A stretch of DNA of 51,408 nucleotides from Bacteroidota bacterium (GTDB lineage: Bacteria > Bacteroidota > Bacteroidia > Cytophagales > Cytophagaceae), in contig JAEYZG010000055.1 of assembly GCA_023428135.1 (NCBI GenBank), positions 1 to 51,408 of the forward strand. Direction: 5' to 3'. The notes beneath the pieces are model-generated. The model saw nothing but the letters and a program-made list of their open reading frames with translations. It made no database searches and was not told the origin of the DNA. The position numbers and the translations under genes are program-made. How positions within the stretch are numbered: the first letter of the stretch is position 1; every line of letters starts with the position of its first letter. Below are positions 1 to 9,300 of this stretch, one piece after another.

Positions 1-250
1 GTCTAATTTCGCTCAAGTAGCTCTACTCTTTATTTTTTTTACTTTAAGCTTTTCGCATTCAGCTTTCAGCTTAAGACAAATATAAAAAATAGTTACCTAA
101 CCTCAGGGATTATCCTTCATAGAAAAAGTTTGAATAGCAAATGCGGGTTATATTTTTGAAATAAATACTTAAATATTTTTTATAGATTTAAAATAATCCC
201 GTTACTCCCATCAATCCCGATATATTGTATTATTTAAACACTATAACGAT

Positions 251-482
251 TTACAATTGTAAAGATTTACAATTGTAACCTCTTTAAAATTGTAAATTAT
301 TTTTTAGAGCTCCTAAATAACTCTCACATACTACCTGTTAATCATAATTTTAAAATATTACATCCTTCATCTACCATAATGAGTTTACAATTATAAACAG
401 ATAAAAAATTAAAGGGAATAAATATCTGATTTCAGGTATTTATCCCCCTTAAATAAAACAAAAGAAAGATTTACAATCGTAA
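251..482. repeat. Five operator-like palindromes (TTACAATTGTAA)
   Basis: Perfect copies of TTACAATTGTAA lie at 251-262 and 267-278. Near copies lie at 284-295 (TTAAAATTGTAA), 385-396 (TTACAATTATAA) and 471-482 (TTACAATCGTAA). The first three have centres 16 and 17 bp apart. Two perfect copies and one variant sit inside a longer direct repeat beginning GATTTACAAT. Spaced palindromes of this kind are typical binding sites of dimeric repressors. The core TACA-N2-TGTA fits the BlaI/MecI type, and MerR/LitR-type regulators also use TACA/TGTA half-sites. No candidate regulator gene is in the window, so the protein that binds is unknown. Confidence 0.6.
412..450 (-). terminator. Terminator of the SDR gene
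   Basis: Arms 412-429 and 432-450 pair over most of their length (ATAAATATCTGA with TCAGGTATTTAT, one G-T pair, plus AAGGG with CCCTT). On the minus strand the hairpin is followed by a T-rich tract, as expected for an intrinsic terminator after the SDR stop codon at 487. One copy of the palindrome (471-482) lies between stop and terminator. Confidence 0.65.
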
Positions 483-486
483 ACTA

Positions 487-1197
487 TTAACCGATATCAC
501 CTTCTTGTGGACGTAAAAGAATTTCTTCCACAACAGTATTTTTCGATAAACTGTAGGTAGAAAAGATGGCATCAGCTACATCTTCAGGTTTCATAAAACG
601 CTCATCCGGCAATCCTGCCCCTTCCCAACTGGAAGTTAAAGTCGCTCCGGGAAGAACAGCCGTAACTTTAATACCATATGGTTTCATTTCTTCTCTCAGA
701 ACTTTTGTCATTCCGTACATAGCAAACTTTGAAATGCAATAAGAACCACCGTTTGTATATGCTGTAATACTTGCAGTGGAGCAAATATTAAAAATATACC
801 CGCTTTTTTCATTGATCATTCCCTGGACAAGACCACGAGTCAGGTTGTAGGCACTATAAAGATTCGTTTCAATCTGAAATTCAAGAGCTCCCTCCTCTTC
901 CTTGTGTATTTGACCCGGAAGAAATACGCCGGTGTTATTGACCAATACATCAATTCTTTTAGTTACTTCGTTAATCTTTTTGACAAAAGAAGTTACCTCC
1001 TCCTTTTTGGATAAATCAGCCTGGACACAAGTCAATTTGCTACCTGGATACAACCTGGCAAACTCATCTTCAAGTGTCTGAAGCTGATCTGCTTTACGCG
1101 AACAAGTAATGACATCAAAACCCTCCTCTGCAAACTTGAAAACGATCGCTTTACCTATTCCCCGGGTCCCACCAGAGACCACAATAACCTTTTTCAT
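487..1197 (-). CDS. Short-chain dehydrogenase/reductase (SDR)
   Basis: This is a cytoplasmic NAD(P)-dependent oxidoreductase of the classical SDR family, about 236 residues, the usual length. The nucleotide-binding glycine motif reads SGGTRGIGKA near the N-terminus. NNTG stands in the place of the usual NNAG. The catalytic Ser lies in ICSTAS, and Tyr and Lys in YCISK. I start at the ATG at 1197 (MKKVIVV) because the in-frame upstream start at 1206 is a TTG that only adds three residues. It resembles 3-oxoacyl-ACP reductase-like members, but the substrate cannot be read from sequence. It is a single gene, divergent from mlaE, with its own terminator at 412-450. Confidence 0.88.
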   Translation of the reverse strand: MKKVIVVSGGTRGIGKAIVFKFAEEGFDVITCSRKADQLQTLEDEFARLYPGSKLTCVQADLSKKEEVTSFVKKINEVTKRIDVLVNNTGVFLPGQIHKEEEGALEFQIETNLYSAYNLTRGLVQGMINEKSGYIFNICSTASITAYTNGGSYCISKFAMYGMTKVLREEMKPYGIKVTAVLPGATLTSSWEGAGLPDERFMKPEDVADAIFSTYSLSKNTVVEEILLRPQEGDIG

Positions 1198-1279
1198 ATT
1201 ATCCAACTTATATTATAATTATGCTTTTTATACTATTTTTTTGAAATATAATTAATTTCGTGGCTAAATTAAGCTTCTG

Positions 1280-2008
1280 ATGAAAAGCTTCGGCAAATAC
1301 CTGATTTTATTGAGCACTCTTTTAGTAAACCGGGAGCGCTTTAATGTTTATGTTAAAAGAATTGTAGATGAGGCCATTCTCATTGGTATCGACTCTGTAT
1401 TTATAGTAGTTATTGTATCCACTTTCATAGGTGCAGTGACCGCAGTTCAGACTGCATACAATCTTGTCAGCCCGCTTATTCCACTATATATTATCGGTAC
1501 AATCGTCAGGGATATGACAGTTCTTGAGCTGGCTCCAACCATCACTTGTGTTGTTCTGGCCGGGAAAGTAGGGTCTAATATTGCAGGCGGACTGGGAACA
1601 ATGAGAATCACCGAACAGGTGGATGCTTTGGAAGTAATGGGTATTAATTCAGCTTCTTATCTGATCCTTCCTAAAATCATTGCCGCTATATTAACCTTTC
1701 CTTTGCTGGTAATTATTGCAGCTTTCCTATCCATATATGGAGGATATCTTGCAGGCGTACTGACTGGAGTAATTACAGAAAAAGAATATATCTATGGAAT
1801 TCGTTATCAGTTTTCCGGATACAACATCACCTTTGCAATTATCAAATCATTGGTATTTGCATTTCTAATCTCGTCAATTTCATCTTATCAGGGATTCTTT
1901 ACCAAAGGCGGAGCTCTGGAAGTAGGACAATCCAGTACGGAAGCCGTAACAAACAGCTGTATTGCCGTGCTTTGTGCTGATTACCTTCTTGCTCAACTTT
2001 TACTTTAA
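1280..2008 (+). CDS. mlaE: MlaE-family ABC transporter permease
   Basis: The product is an inner-membrane permease of the MlaE/YrbE family, 242 residues with about five to six hydrophobic segments. In the Mla system this protein moves phospholipids between inner membrane and periplasm together with the ATPase MlaF and the MCE protein MlaD. The family signature is clear around residues 92-120, with GKVGSNIAGGLGTMR followed by EQVDALEVMG. The ATPase gene starts four bases after the stop, so the two are co-transcribed. No MCE-domain gene follows, so that partner must be encoded elsewhere. A weak -7-like box (TAATTTCG, 1253-1260) lies upstream. Confidence 0.9.
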   Translation: MKSFGKYLILLSTLLVNRERFNVYVKRIVDEAILIGIDSVFIVVIVSTFIGAVTAVQTAYNLVSPLIPLYIIGTIVRDMTVLELAPTITCVVLAGKVGSNIAGGLGTMRITEQVDALEVMGINSASYLILPKIIAAILTFPLLVIIAAFLSIYGGYLAGVLTGVITEKEYIYGIRYQFSGYNITFAIIKSLVFAFLISSISSYQGFFTKGGALEVGQSSTEAVTNSCIAVLCADYLLAQLLL

Positions 2009-2011
2009 GTC

Positions 2012-2770
2012 ATGATTGAAATAAAAAATATATCCAAGTCCTTTAATAATAAACAGGTTCTTCTTGACGTCAACGGACAATTTGTAAAGGGTAAAACCAA
2101 TCTTATTATCGGGGCCAGTGGTACAGGTAAGAGCGTTTTACTTAAATGTATAGTTGGTTTGATAAAGCCTGATGAAGGGATTATTTCTTTTGACGGGCGT
2201 GATTTTACTAACGCAGACTCTGAATTAAAACAATCTATTCGAAGAGAAATCGGGATGCTTTTTCAAGGCAGCGCTTTGTTTGATTCTAAAACAGTGGAGG
2301 AAAATGTTATGTTTCCCCTCGACATGCTTACCACAATGAAGCGTGATGAAAAACTGGACAGGGCAAATGAATGTTTAAAAAGAGTTGGCCTTGAAAATGC
2401 AAATAAGCTCTTTCCTTCGGAAATCAGTGGGGGAATGCAGAAAAGAGTTGGGATTGCCAGAGCCATTGTGATGAATTCCAGATACCTGTTCTGCGATGAA
2501 CCAAACTCCGGTCTTGACCCTCAGACAGCCATTAAGATTGACAATCTGATCAAGGATATTACGGAAGAGTATAACACTACTACAGTTGTAGTTACCCATG
2601 ACATGAACTCTGTGCTAGAAATAGGCGAACATATTATGTTTATCTACAAAGGCCAGAAAGTATGGGAAGGGAGCAACAAAGATCTATTGGATACAGAAGT
2701 AAAAGAGCTTCAGGATTTTATTTTTGCCAACAAACTGATCAGAGATATGAAAGCGAAGAAAGACAGATAG
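2012..2770 (+). CDS. mlaF: MlaF-type ABC transporter ATP-binding protein
   Basis: This is the cytoplasmic ATPase that should energise the permease encoded just upstream, 252 residues. Walker A is GASGTGKS (about residue 35), the Q-loop is in MLFQGSALFD, the ABC signature is SGGMQKR, Walker B ends in YLFCDEP, and the H-loop is VVTHD. The SALFDSKTVEENV stretch after the Q-loop is typical of Mla-type ATPases. The stop codon sits inside a hairpin (2756-2778) shared with the convergent neighbour. The assignment to lipid transport follows from the MlaE pairing; the ATPase alone would only give 'ABC transporter'. Confidence 0.9.
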   Translation: MIEIKNISKSFNNKQVLLDVNGQFVKGKTNLIIGASGTGKSVLLKCIVGLIKPDEGIISFDGRDFTNADSELKQSIRREIGMLFQGSALFDSKTVEENVMFPLDMLTTMKRDEKLDRANECLKRVGLENANKLFPSEISGGMQKRVGIARAIVMNSRYLFCDEPNSGLDPQTAIKIDNLIKDITEEYNTTTVVVTHDMNSVLEIGEHIMFIYKGQKVWEGSNKDLLDTEVKELQDFIFANKLIRDMKAKKDR

Positions 2771-2778
2771 TCTTTCTT
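2756..2778. terminator. Hairpin over the mlaF stop codon
   Basis: The arms AAGAAAGAC and GTCTTTCTT form a perfect 9-bp stem with a 5-base loop. The hairpin covers the mlaF stop and lies just before the end of the convergent gene. There is no long T-run, so termination strength is uncertain. Confidence 0.5.
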
Positions 2779-2784
2779 CAAACA

Positions 2785-5700
2785 TCAGAATAAGGCAGAA
2801 ATCTGCATTCTGCCTATATGTACCATCTTATTCTCTCCTGCTTTTCTTCCTTCATAATTAAAAGAAAGTTGTAATCCATTTGCCAGACGCTCCTGCCAGC
2901 TGAAAGTCCAGGTAAAGTTATTACCGGGCTGCAATGCCTCCAGCATCTCATAGCCCAATGGAGAATTCAATGTTGTGGATTTAAAATCGCTTTTTATATT
3001 CAGATATTTAACCACTGCGTTGATAGTTCTTTTGGATACCTTGTTAAACCTGACATCCAGACCCGATTCATAGATCAGTACCGTTTCTCCTTCCGATTCT
3101 GAGAATACATTTGCTTTATTGGTATACCCCAAAAGCGCAGTCACCCTCAAATTATTTTTGGGCTGATATGCAGCTTCAGGACTGATTTTGAAAGACTGGA
3201 TTTCATAATTTCTGTTGGCGAGAAAATCTGAGTTATTTTTCTTTAAACCATATCCTGCCTGCATTTTAAAACTTGAGAAGCTGTTTATATTTACTCTTGA
3301 ACCGAACTTCAATTCATAGTTTTGTTTACGTTCAAACCCTTGTACTAAAAATTGTTTATTATCATTCACCAGATAACTAAGGTCTAAACCGTATTTCGGA
3401 TTTGATCTGTTGTAAAATAAAGTAGAGCGGATAGCTTCCTGGATACTCAAGATATTCTGATCTTCTATGTTATTGCTTACAGGGATAAACCTTCTCATCA
3501 AATCGCCGTCAGTTATTTTTTTATTGACAGTCCAGGAAGAAAAGCTTGAGAACCTTGAGAAAAACTGTTTTACTCTTTTGGGATTAGAAGCCCACTTTCT
3601 GGGAGCACTGGCATCCAAACGATAGTTGAAGGTATTTGTATAAGCTTTTATGTATTCATCTGTAGGAACAAAAGTCTTGATAAACTCACCGTTCGGATCA
3701 TCATATTTTTTCTCAAAGAACTCATTCAGGTCCTGAATTTTATCACTATTCAAATCTACCCAGACATGCGTTCCTTGCCCTGTTACAACGGGGATAAAGG
3801 CTATCTCCCTTTTTAATTCCCGTCCTGTACCTGTTGTAATCGTCAGCTCGGAGCGGATATGTCGTTGCAATATATCAGAGTTCCAGTCCAGTCTGCCCAT
3901 TACAGTTTCTTCATTGGGCAGCCGGAGACCGCCGATCATGTAGTTGTTCAGATACCTGTATGTTGAAACCAGATTTACCTGATTATTATCATTGATTCTT
4001 GCTGAAAAGCCAGCATTTGTTGTCTGAGACTTACTATCCCTATACAGCTCCCCGTCCGAGTTCCGTTCATTATTCCTGACACTATAGTCGACAAAGTAAG
4101 TTACCTGAGTTGTATCACTGCTTTTAATGTACATTTTCAGTTCATCATAATACATATTGGAAGCGATGATTTTCCCGGTAGAATCCTTTATAATATTCTT
4201 GTCTTCAGTATAAGAAATTCCCGGAACAAAATATTTTGTAGTATAGAAGGTATTCAGGTTAAATCTTTTCCAATTCGCTTCTTTAGAAGCCGTATTGTTA
4301 TTCATATAAAAGACATTGGACATCAGCTGCAGATTGCCGAATGATTTGTTTGCCGAAGCTACATGCTGACTTCCTTTTACATCATTTCCTCTGTCTCTAT
4401 GACTGAATTTATAGGTGAATACATTGGCAGGATCTTTGGCAAAAGACCAGAAAGTATTAAATATATGATCCGAAGATTTGAGATCGGTATTGGCATTCCA
4501 ATCTCTGTCAAAATCTGTTGACCGGACCCTGTCTATGAAAGCAAAGTCTTGTTCATCATATTCGTAATCTATTGTTCCTGATAATTTATAGGAAGGTAAT
4601 CCCGCAAAAGTCCTGCCTTTATTGATATAACCAATTTTATAAGCTTTTCCTTTATCATCTTCACTATCCAATTCAGAATACAGATTCAGATCACTTTTGG
4701 AAAACCCGATTTCACCGAAGACGTAGTCTGTTTTGGTTAAAGCATAACCACCACCAATAGTAGCCATATTTTTCATCTTTGGAGTTACGACAAGCAACAC
4801 AGGCAAATAACTACCATTACCGGCTCCCACATATTTATACACTCTGCCATTTACTGTATTGATATCCTGCACATAACTACCTGAACCAATAGCCACCTGC
4901 GTAAAGCTCAACTGATACAATGCACTATCGGGGTTAGTGCTATAGGCATATATTGGATTCCCCTGAGTACCTATATTTTTATAAAGCACTTTGGTAGTAC
5001 TGAACTCAGAGACAGTATCCACACCTGGAATAAAGGATTTATTGATCGAATCACCAATCAGACTTAAAAAATATTTATCCTGATTAGAAAGTTCATAGTT
5101 GATCGGTTTTTGAGGATTATCTTTTTCCTGATAAAAGTTAAAGTAAACATCAGCCTTCTTGTAAGTCTGATGATGGCTGGCATTTATAATACTTCTCGAA
5201 TAATTTCTGTCAGAATATTCAAAGTCAACCCTGATACGGGAAAACTTTGTAATAAGAATGTTATTGGTAAAAGTAATTTCAGCCTGATTGTAATCTATGA
5301 TATAATCGAAATCAAATCCTCTGGTGAGTAATCTACCATCCAGATAAATCCTTTCAGAGTTGGCCATGATTATAATAAACCTTTCTCCATTGGGGCCTCT
5401 TAACCTGTAAGGCCCCTGCACTCCTTCCAGAAGTTCATTAGGCATACCATACCCAAACTGCATACTGGAGAACTTTCCTTTAGAAAGGGCAGCACCCACT
5501 GAAGTGACAGAAGAAATTGTAGAATCTTTTTTATAAAAATAATCCCCCTGAACACCCTGTACATTTCTGTAGTAGCGAAGGAAATTTGAATTTTTATTTT
5601 TCATTACCACATCACCAGCAATAAGAGAGGCATTTTTGCTTTGAAGCTGAACATATACCTTATCAAACTCCTGAATCTGCTGAGTATTACCTTCAGGCTG

Positions 5701-6240
5701 AAACGGTATATTCTGATCCGATATTACAGCTGTGATAGAGACATCTTCAGAAAGTTTTCCTTCGAGCTGAAGGTTCAAAACAGAATTTACAAAAACGCTC
5801 TGGTTGTTTCCGAAAGATATTCCTCTGCTGATATTACCTGATTTATTCAAACCCGGTGATGAGAACAATTCTTCCTTGGTCTGAGGTGCGCCATATCTGT
5901 AGGTAAAATCTTCACGGTAATAAGATCCTGAATCGTATGTTTTGCGATCTCTTTTAAATGCAGGTTTAGTGATATTAAAAGGAAAAATCTGATAACACAC
6001 AAATACAGAGTCCGGGGAATTATCCGATCTCAGTTTTACAGTTTCCCCTTCCAGACTTATGACAGTTCCCGTAGCCGGATAAACGACTCTCAAAGATCCC
6101 GGGAAAATTGCTGCTGAATCCAGAACAAAAGGATCAGACGTGAACTTAACCCACTTGCACCTTTTGTTATCTATTTGACTAAAAGCAGAAGTTGACAGTA
6201 AAAAAAAATAAAGTACAAATATCCTGTATTGATAATTCAT
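2785..6240 (-). CDS. Large outer-membrane barrel-like protein, unknown function
   Basis: I do not recognise a named family. The 1151-residue product begins with a signal peptide (hydrophobic core ending near SAFSQ, residue 22). After it comes a run of alternating strands rich in Tyr, Asn, Asp and Arg, as in outer-membrane beta-barrels, and the chain ends in Phe, the usual last residue of a barrel. A conserved-looking block at about residues 130-210 contains SGNISRGISFGNNQ, then SDQNIPFQPEGNTQQ and a segment ending in LIAGDVVM. This resembles motifs seen in other large Bacteroidota surface proteins, and is vaguely like the strand-rich parts of T9SS translocon proteins, but that link is an impression only. 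It is a single gene, convergent with mlaEF, so a role in envelope transport is possible but unproven. Confidence 0.8.
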   Translation of the reverse strand: MNYQYRIFVLYFFLLSTSAFSQIDNKRCKWVKFTSDPFVLDSAAIFPGSLRVVYPATGTVISLEGETVKLRSDNSPDSVFVCYQIFPFNITKPAFKRDRKTYDSGSYYREDFTYRYGAPQTKEELFSSPGLNKSGNISRGISFGNNQSVFVNSVLNLQLEGKLSEDVSITAVISDQNIPFQPEGNTQQIQEFDKVYVQLQSKNASLIAGDVVMKNKNSNFLRYYRNVQGVQGDYFYKKDSTISSVTSVGAALSKGKFSSMQFGYGMPNELLEGVQGPYRLRGPNGERFIIIMANSERIYLDGRLLTRGFDFDYIIDYNQAEITFTNNILITKFSRIRVDFEYSDRNYSRSIINASHHQTYKKADVYFNFYQEKDNPQKPINYELSNQDKYFLSLIGDSINKSFIPGVDTVSEFSTTKVLYKNIGTQGNPIYAYSTNPDSALYQLSFTQVAIGSGSYVQDINTVNGRVYKYVGAGNGSYLPVLLVVTPKMKNMATIGGGYALTKTDYVFGEIGFSKSDLNLYSELDSEDDKGKAYKIGYINKGRTFAGLPSYKLSGTIDYEYDEQDFAFIDRVRSTDFDRDWNANTDLKSSDHIFNTFWSFAKDPANVFTYKFSHRDRGNDVKGSQHVASANKSFGNLQLMSNVFYMNNNTASKEANWKRFNLNTFYTTKYFVPGISYTEDKNIIKDSTGKIIASNMYYDELKMYIKSSDTTQVTYFVDYSVRNNERNSDGELYRDSKSQTTNAGFSARINDNNQVNLVSTYRYLNNYMIGGLRLPNEETVMGRLDWNSDILQRHIRSELTITTGTGRELKREIAFIPVVTGQGTHVWVDLNSDKIQDLNEFFEKKYDDPNGEFIKTFVPTDEYIKAYTNTFNYRLDASAPRKWASNPKRVKQFFSRFSSFSSWTVNKKITDGDLMRRFIPVSNNIEDQNILSIQEAIRSTLFYNRSNPKYGLDLSYLVNDNKQFLVQGFERKQNYELKFGSRVNINSFSSFKMQAGYGLKKNNSDFLANRNYEIQSFKISPEAAYQPKNNLRVTALLGYTNKANVFSESEGETVLIYESGLDVRFNKVSKRTINAVVKYLNIKSDFKSTTLNSPLGYEMLEALQPGNNFTWTFSWQERLANGLQLSFNYEGRKAGENKMVHIGRMQISALF
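2793..2815 (-). terminator. Hairpin in the 3' end of the barrel gene
   Basis: AGGCAGAA (2793-2800) and TTCTGCCT (2808-2815) form a perfect 8-bp stem inside the last codons of the barrel-like gene. With the hairpin at 2756-2778 it makes a back-to-back pair at the convergent junction. Confidence 0.4.
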
Positions 6241-6350
6241 TCCACCTGGTTATTCAAATGATGTTTGAGACAAATGAATAACCTGCATGTAAAGTTAACC
6301 AAAGTAACCAAACTGATTAACATGCGACCTATGCTCTTGAAAATTTCAGA
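6241..6350. other. Leader region with a 9-bp inverted repeat
   Basis: This gap lies between the barrel-like gene and the sensor kinase. GGTTATTCA (6248-6256) and TGAATAACC (6275-6283) form a perfect 9-bp inverted repeat with an 18-base loop, ending 7 bases upstream of the barrel gene's ATG. It could be a leader hairpin or an operator. I found no convincing promoter pair. Confidence 0.4.
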
Positions 6351-9300
6351 TCAGTGAATTAATGGTAATTCAATAAAAAATGAAGTCCCGATTCCGTCCT
6401 CAGTTGTAAACCAGATTTTGCCCCCTGCGTGTTCTACCCCTTTTTTGGCAACCGCAAGACCGATTCCAGATCCACTGAATTTAGTGCTGAAGTTAGGAAT
6501 AAATACTTTACTTCTCACAGATTCTGGAATTCCTGAACCGTTATCACGGATTTCAATTAAAAGATTTTCAGAATCTTCCTCACTGAAAATGACTTTAATA
6601 TGAGGTTTACGCTCATAAGGCACAGATTGGATTCCATTCAGAATCAAGTTAGTAAAAATACTATTCATAGACTGTTCATCACCTATGACATAATATTTCC
6701 CTTCTTCCTTAAAAATCTCAACGACGGCATCTTTGCTATTGTTGTACAGGTTTACCACACTTTCCGCAATTCCGGACACTTCGATCCTTTCCGATTTAGG
6801 ATTAGGCATTTTGGCAAATGAAGAAAATGAAGTAGCAATTTCATTCAGATTATTAATCTGATCCAAAAGAGTATTCAGGCTTTTCTGGGTGACAGCCTTT
6901 CCATTGTCCGCTTCATCTTTCAACATCCTTTGAAGATGCTGAATGGTTAACTTCATTGGCGTAAGCGGGTTTTTAATCTCATGAGCAACCTGCTTGGCCA
7001 TTTCCCTCCAGGCCGACTCTTTTTCACTTCTGGAAAGTGCTCGTTTACTGTCTTCAAGCTTTACAAGCATTTCATTATACTCACCGACAAGCAGACCAAT
7101 TTCATCCTTTGATTTCCATTCGAGAGGTTCATTTTCCTCACCAAAAGAGGTACGACGAATCCTGTGAGTAATAATTTTCAAAGGATTGGTCAGAAGATGA
7201 CTTACAAAATAGGATAAGGCAATAAAGACAATGAAAATTGTGACAAATATATTGATGATGGTAGTCAATACCTCAATTACCTGCTTTTCAAGCTCTGCTT
7301 TTGATTCGAAGAAAGGTATACTCAGAATTCCCAATAGACTCCCTGTTTCAAAGGAACGAATAGCTACATATACATTTTTATAGTTAAGCTTTCCGACAGA
7401 TTCCGTAAGCATCACAACATTTTTTCTGGTCTCAATGATACCTGAATAAGCCTTAGGGTTCATCATTTCAGAGACAATTGCGGCATTATAAATAGCAGGC
7501 TGACTGGAGATAAGCAATTTTCCCCCATTATTAAAAATATTAATATCAGATTCAGTAAACTGCGCCACCTGTAGCACTGTACTTTCCAATTTTTCTTTTT
7601 TCGAAATATCCTTTTTATACCCCTCAAGGTAAACTGAAATATTACCGCTTATGCTTTCTGCTTTTTTGATAAAAGCTTTATAAAGATTTTCTCTGTAAGT
7701 ATTACTGATAATACTCAGTGTAATAACGCTTACAATGAACAGAGGCAGGAAAAAGGCAATATTCAAGTAAATCTGAATTTTTGCAGATAAGCTCATGGTG
7801 TCTTTTTTAAACCTGAACAGAACAGCATATCCCACTATGAATAATAGTATACTGACTATAAGGATAAGAAACAGAAATGAAAAATTTGAAAATATATCTG
7901 CGTAAGCATATTCAGGGGAAGAGACCACTATAATCTTTCCATTACCCGGTCTGAAAGCAAGATGGTGAAAGCCTTTCAGTTTAACGCCTTCGTTAAAAAT
8001 CTTTTTATTAGAAAGGTCAATAACAGAAAGGTTTTTATCATAATTAAAATTACCCGAACTATATAACAAAGCGCTGTCAGAAAATACAGCATAATGATAG
8101 TTCTTGTTATCAAAGTTTTCAAAGACTTTTTTATCCAGAAATAGCTCAGGATATACACTGTTGGGAATGATCTTCCTATGCTTCAATTCAATAATGATAT
8201 ACCCAATAATGACATTATTTTTTTCAATTTCATTAAAGCATATATATCTTCTGAAACCATCCTTCAGATTTTCCCTTTGAAAGTAAATATTCTTATACTC
8301 CGTTCTGTGCTGACCTTTCTTTAGCTCAGACAACAGTTCAAAGTAGTTGGCATAATATGATTTCTTTTCAAAGACATCCCCTGAGGCATCAAATACAGAA
8401 ACCGCTACATCATATTTATCAAAGTAGTTTGACAGATAAATCTTCTTGATCTTTTGTTCTATAATGTCTTTTGAAGAAAAGGGTGTAACAAGTCTGCTTT
8501 TAATAAAAATATCTTCCTTTATTTTTTTTGATGCATCAGACAAAAGGTATTCACCCAATACGTCATTGTCTATGACTAACTGAGAGGCAAATTTCTGTTT
8601 CCTTATTACTTCTTTTTCTTCCTGGGTCACATAGATAGAAACCGCAGCTGTAAAGGCCGACAGTAATCCGGAAAAAATCAGATAGATATAAGTTCCATAA
8701 CGGAATCTTATAAACTGTCTTGGCAGCTTAAGGAATGAAATAACCAAAATATAGACCAGGCAGGCAAGACTTACTGATAAAGAAATTCCTCCAAGAATAA
8801 AATAAGAAAAGACAGAAAATATAGACCATGCAATGATACAAGCCCAGAGAATTTTCAAAATCTGGTTATCACAGAAGAACTGTAATACACGCACAATCAA
8901 ATGCAATAACAAAAACAGATTTATAGAAGCAAAAACTAGAGCAACAATTGATGATATCCTGAAAAAGCCGAAACTTATATCTGTTGTAATATCAATTGAC
9001 CATGTAGAGTTAAGCGATATCGCTCTTAAGATGAAGAAAAACTGATGCTGAATCAGTAATGCTATAACGATTAATATTACTGAAAATGTTTTTCTGAAAA
9101 TACCGGAAAGATTATTCGCCTTTTGTAATAATCTTGAACGGTGGAAATTCATAAATACAAAAAGCCCTGTCAGAAAAAGGAAGATAAAGTTCAGCAATAA
9201 GTCACCTAATGAAGGAGACAAAACAGATGAAGCAAAGTACTTTGGGTTGAACAGGCCAAAATCTGACAAAAATGAAGGATAATTTAAAAATAGCATTGCA

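Larger units (their letters stand above)
1..486. other. Intergenic region with palindrome cluster, no gene
   Basis: I see no credible coding region here. The stretch is very AT-rich. It holds the terminator of the SDR gene (412-450) and five copies of a 12-bp palindrome of the TTACAATTGTAA type. On the minus strand TATATTTG (77-84) matches the Bacteroidota -7 element, so a gene reading leftwards may begin beyond the window; no matching -33 box was found at the usual distance. Positions 44-74 contain a small inverted repeat, TTAAGCT/AGCTTAA. Confidence 0.7.
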
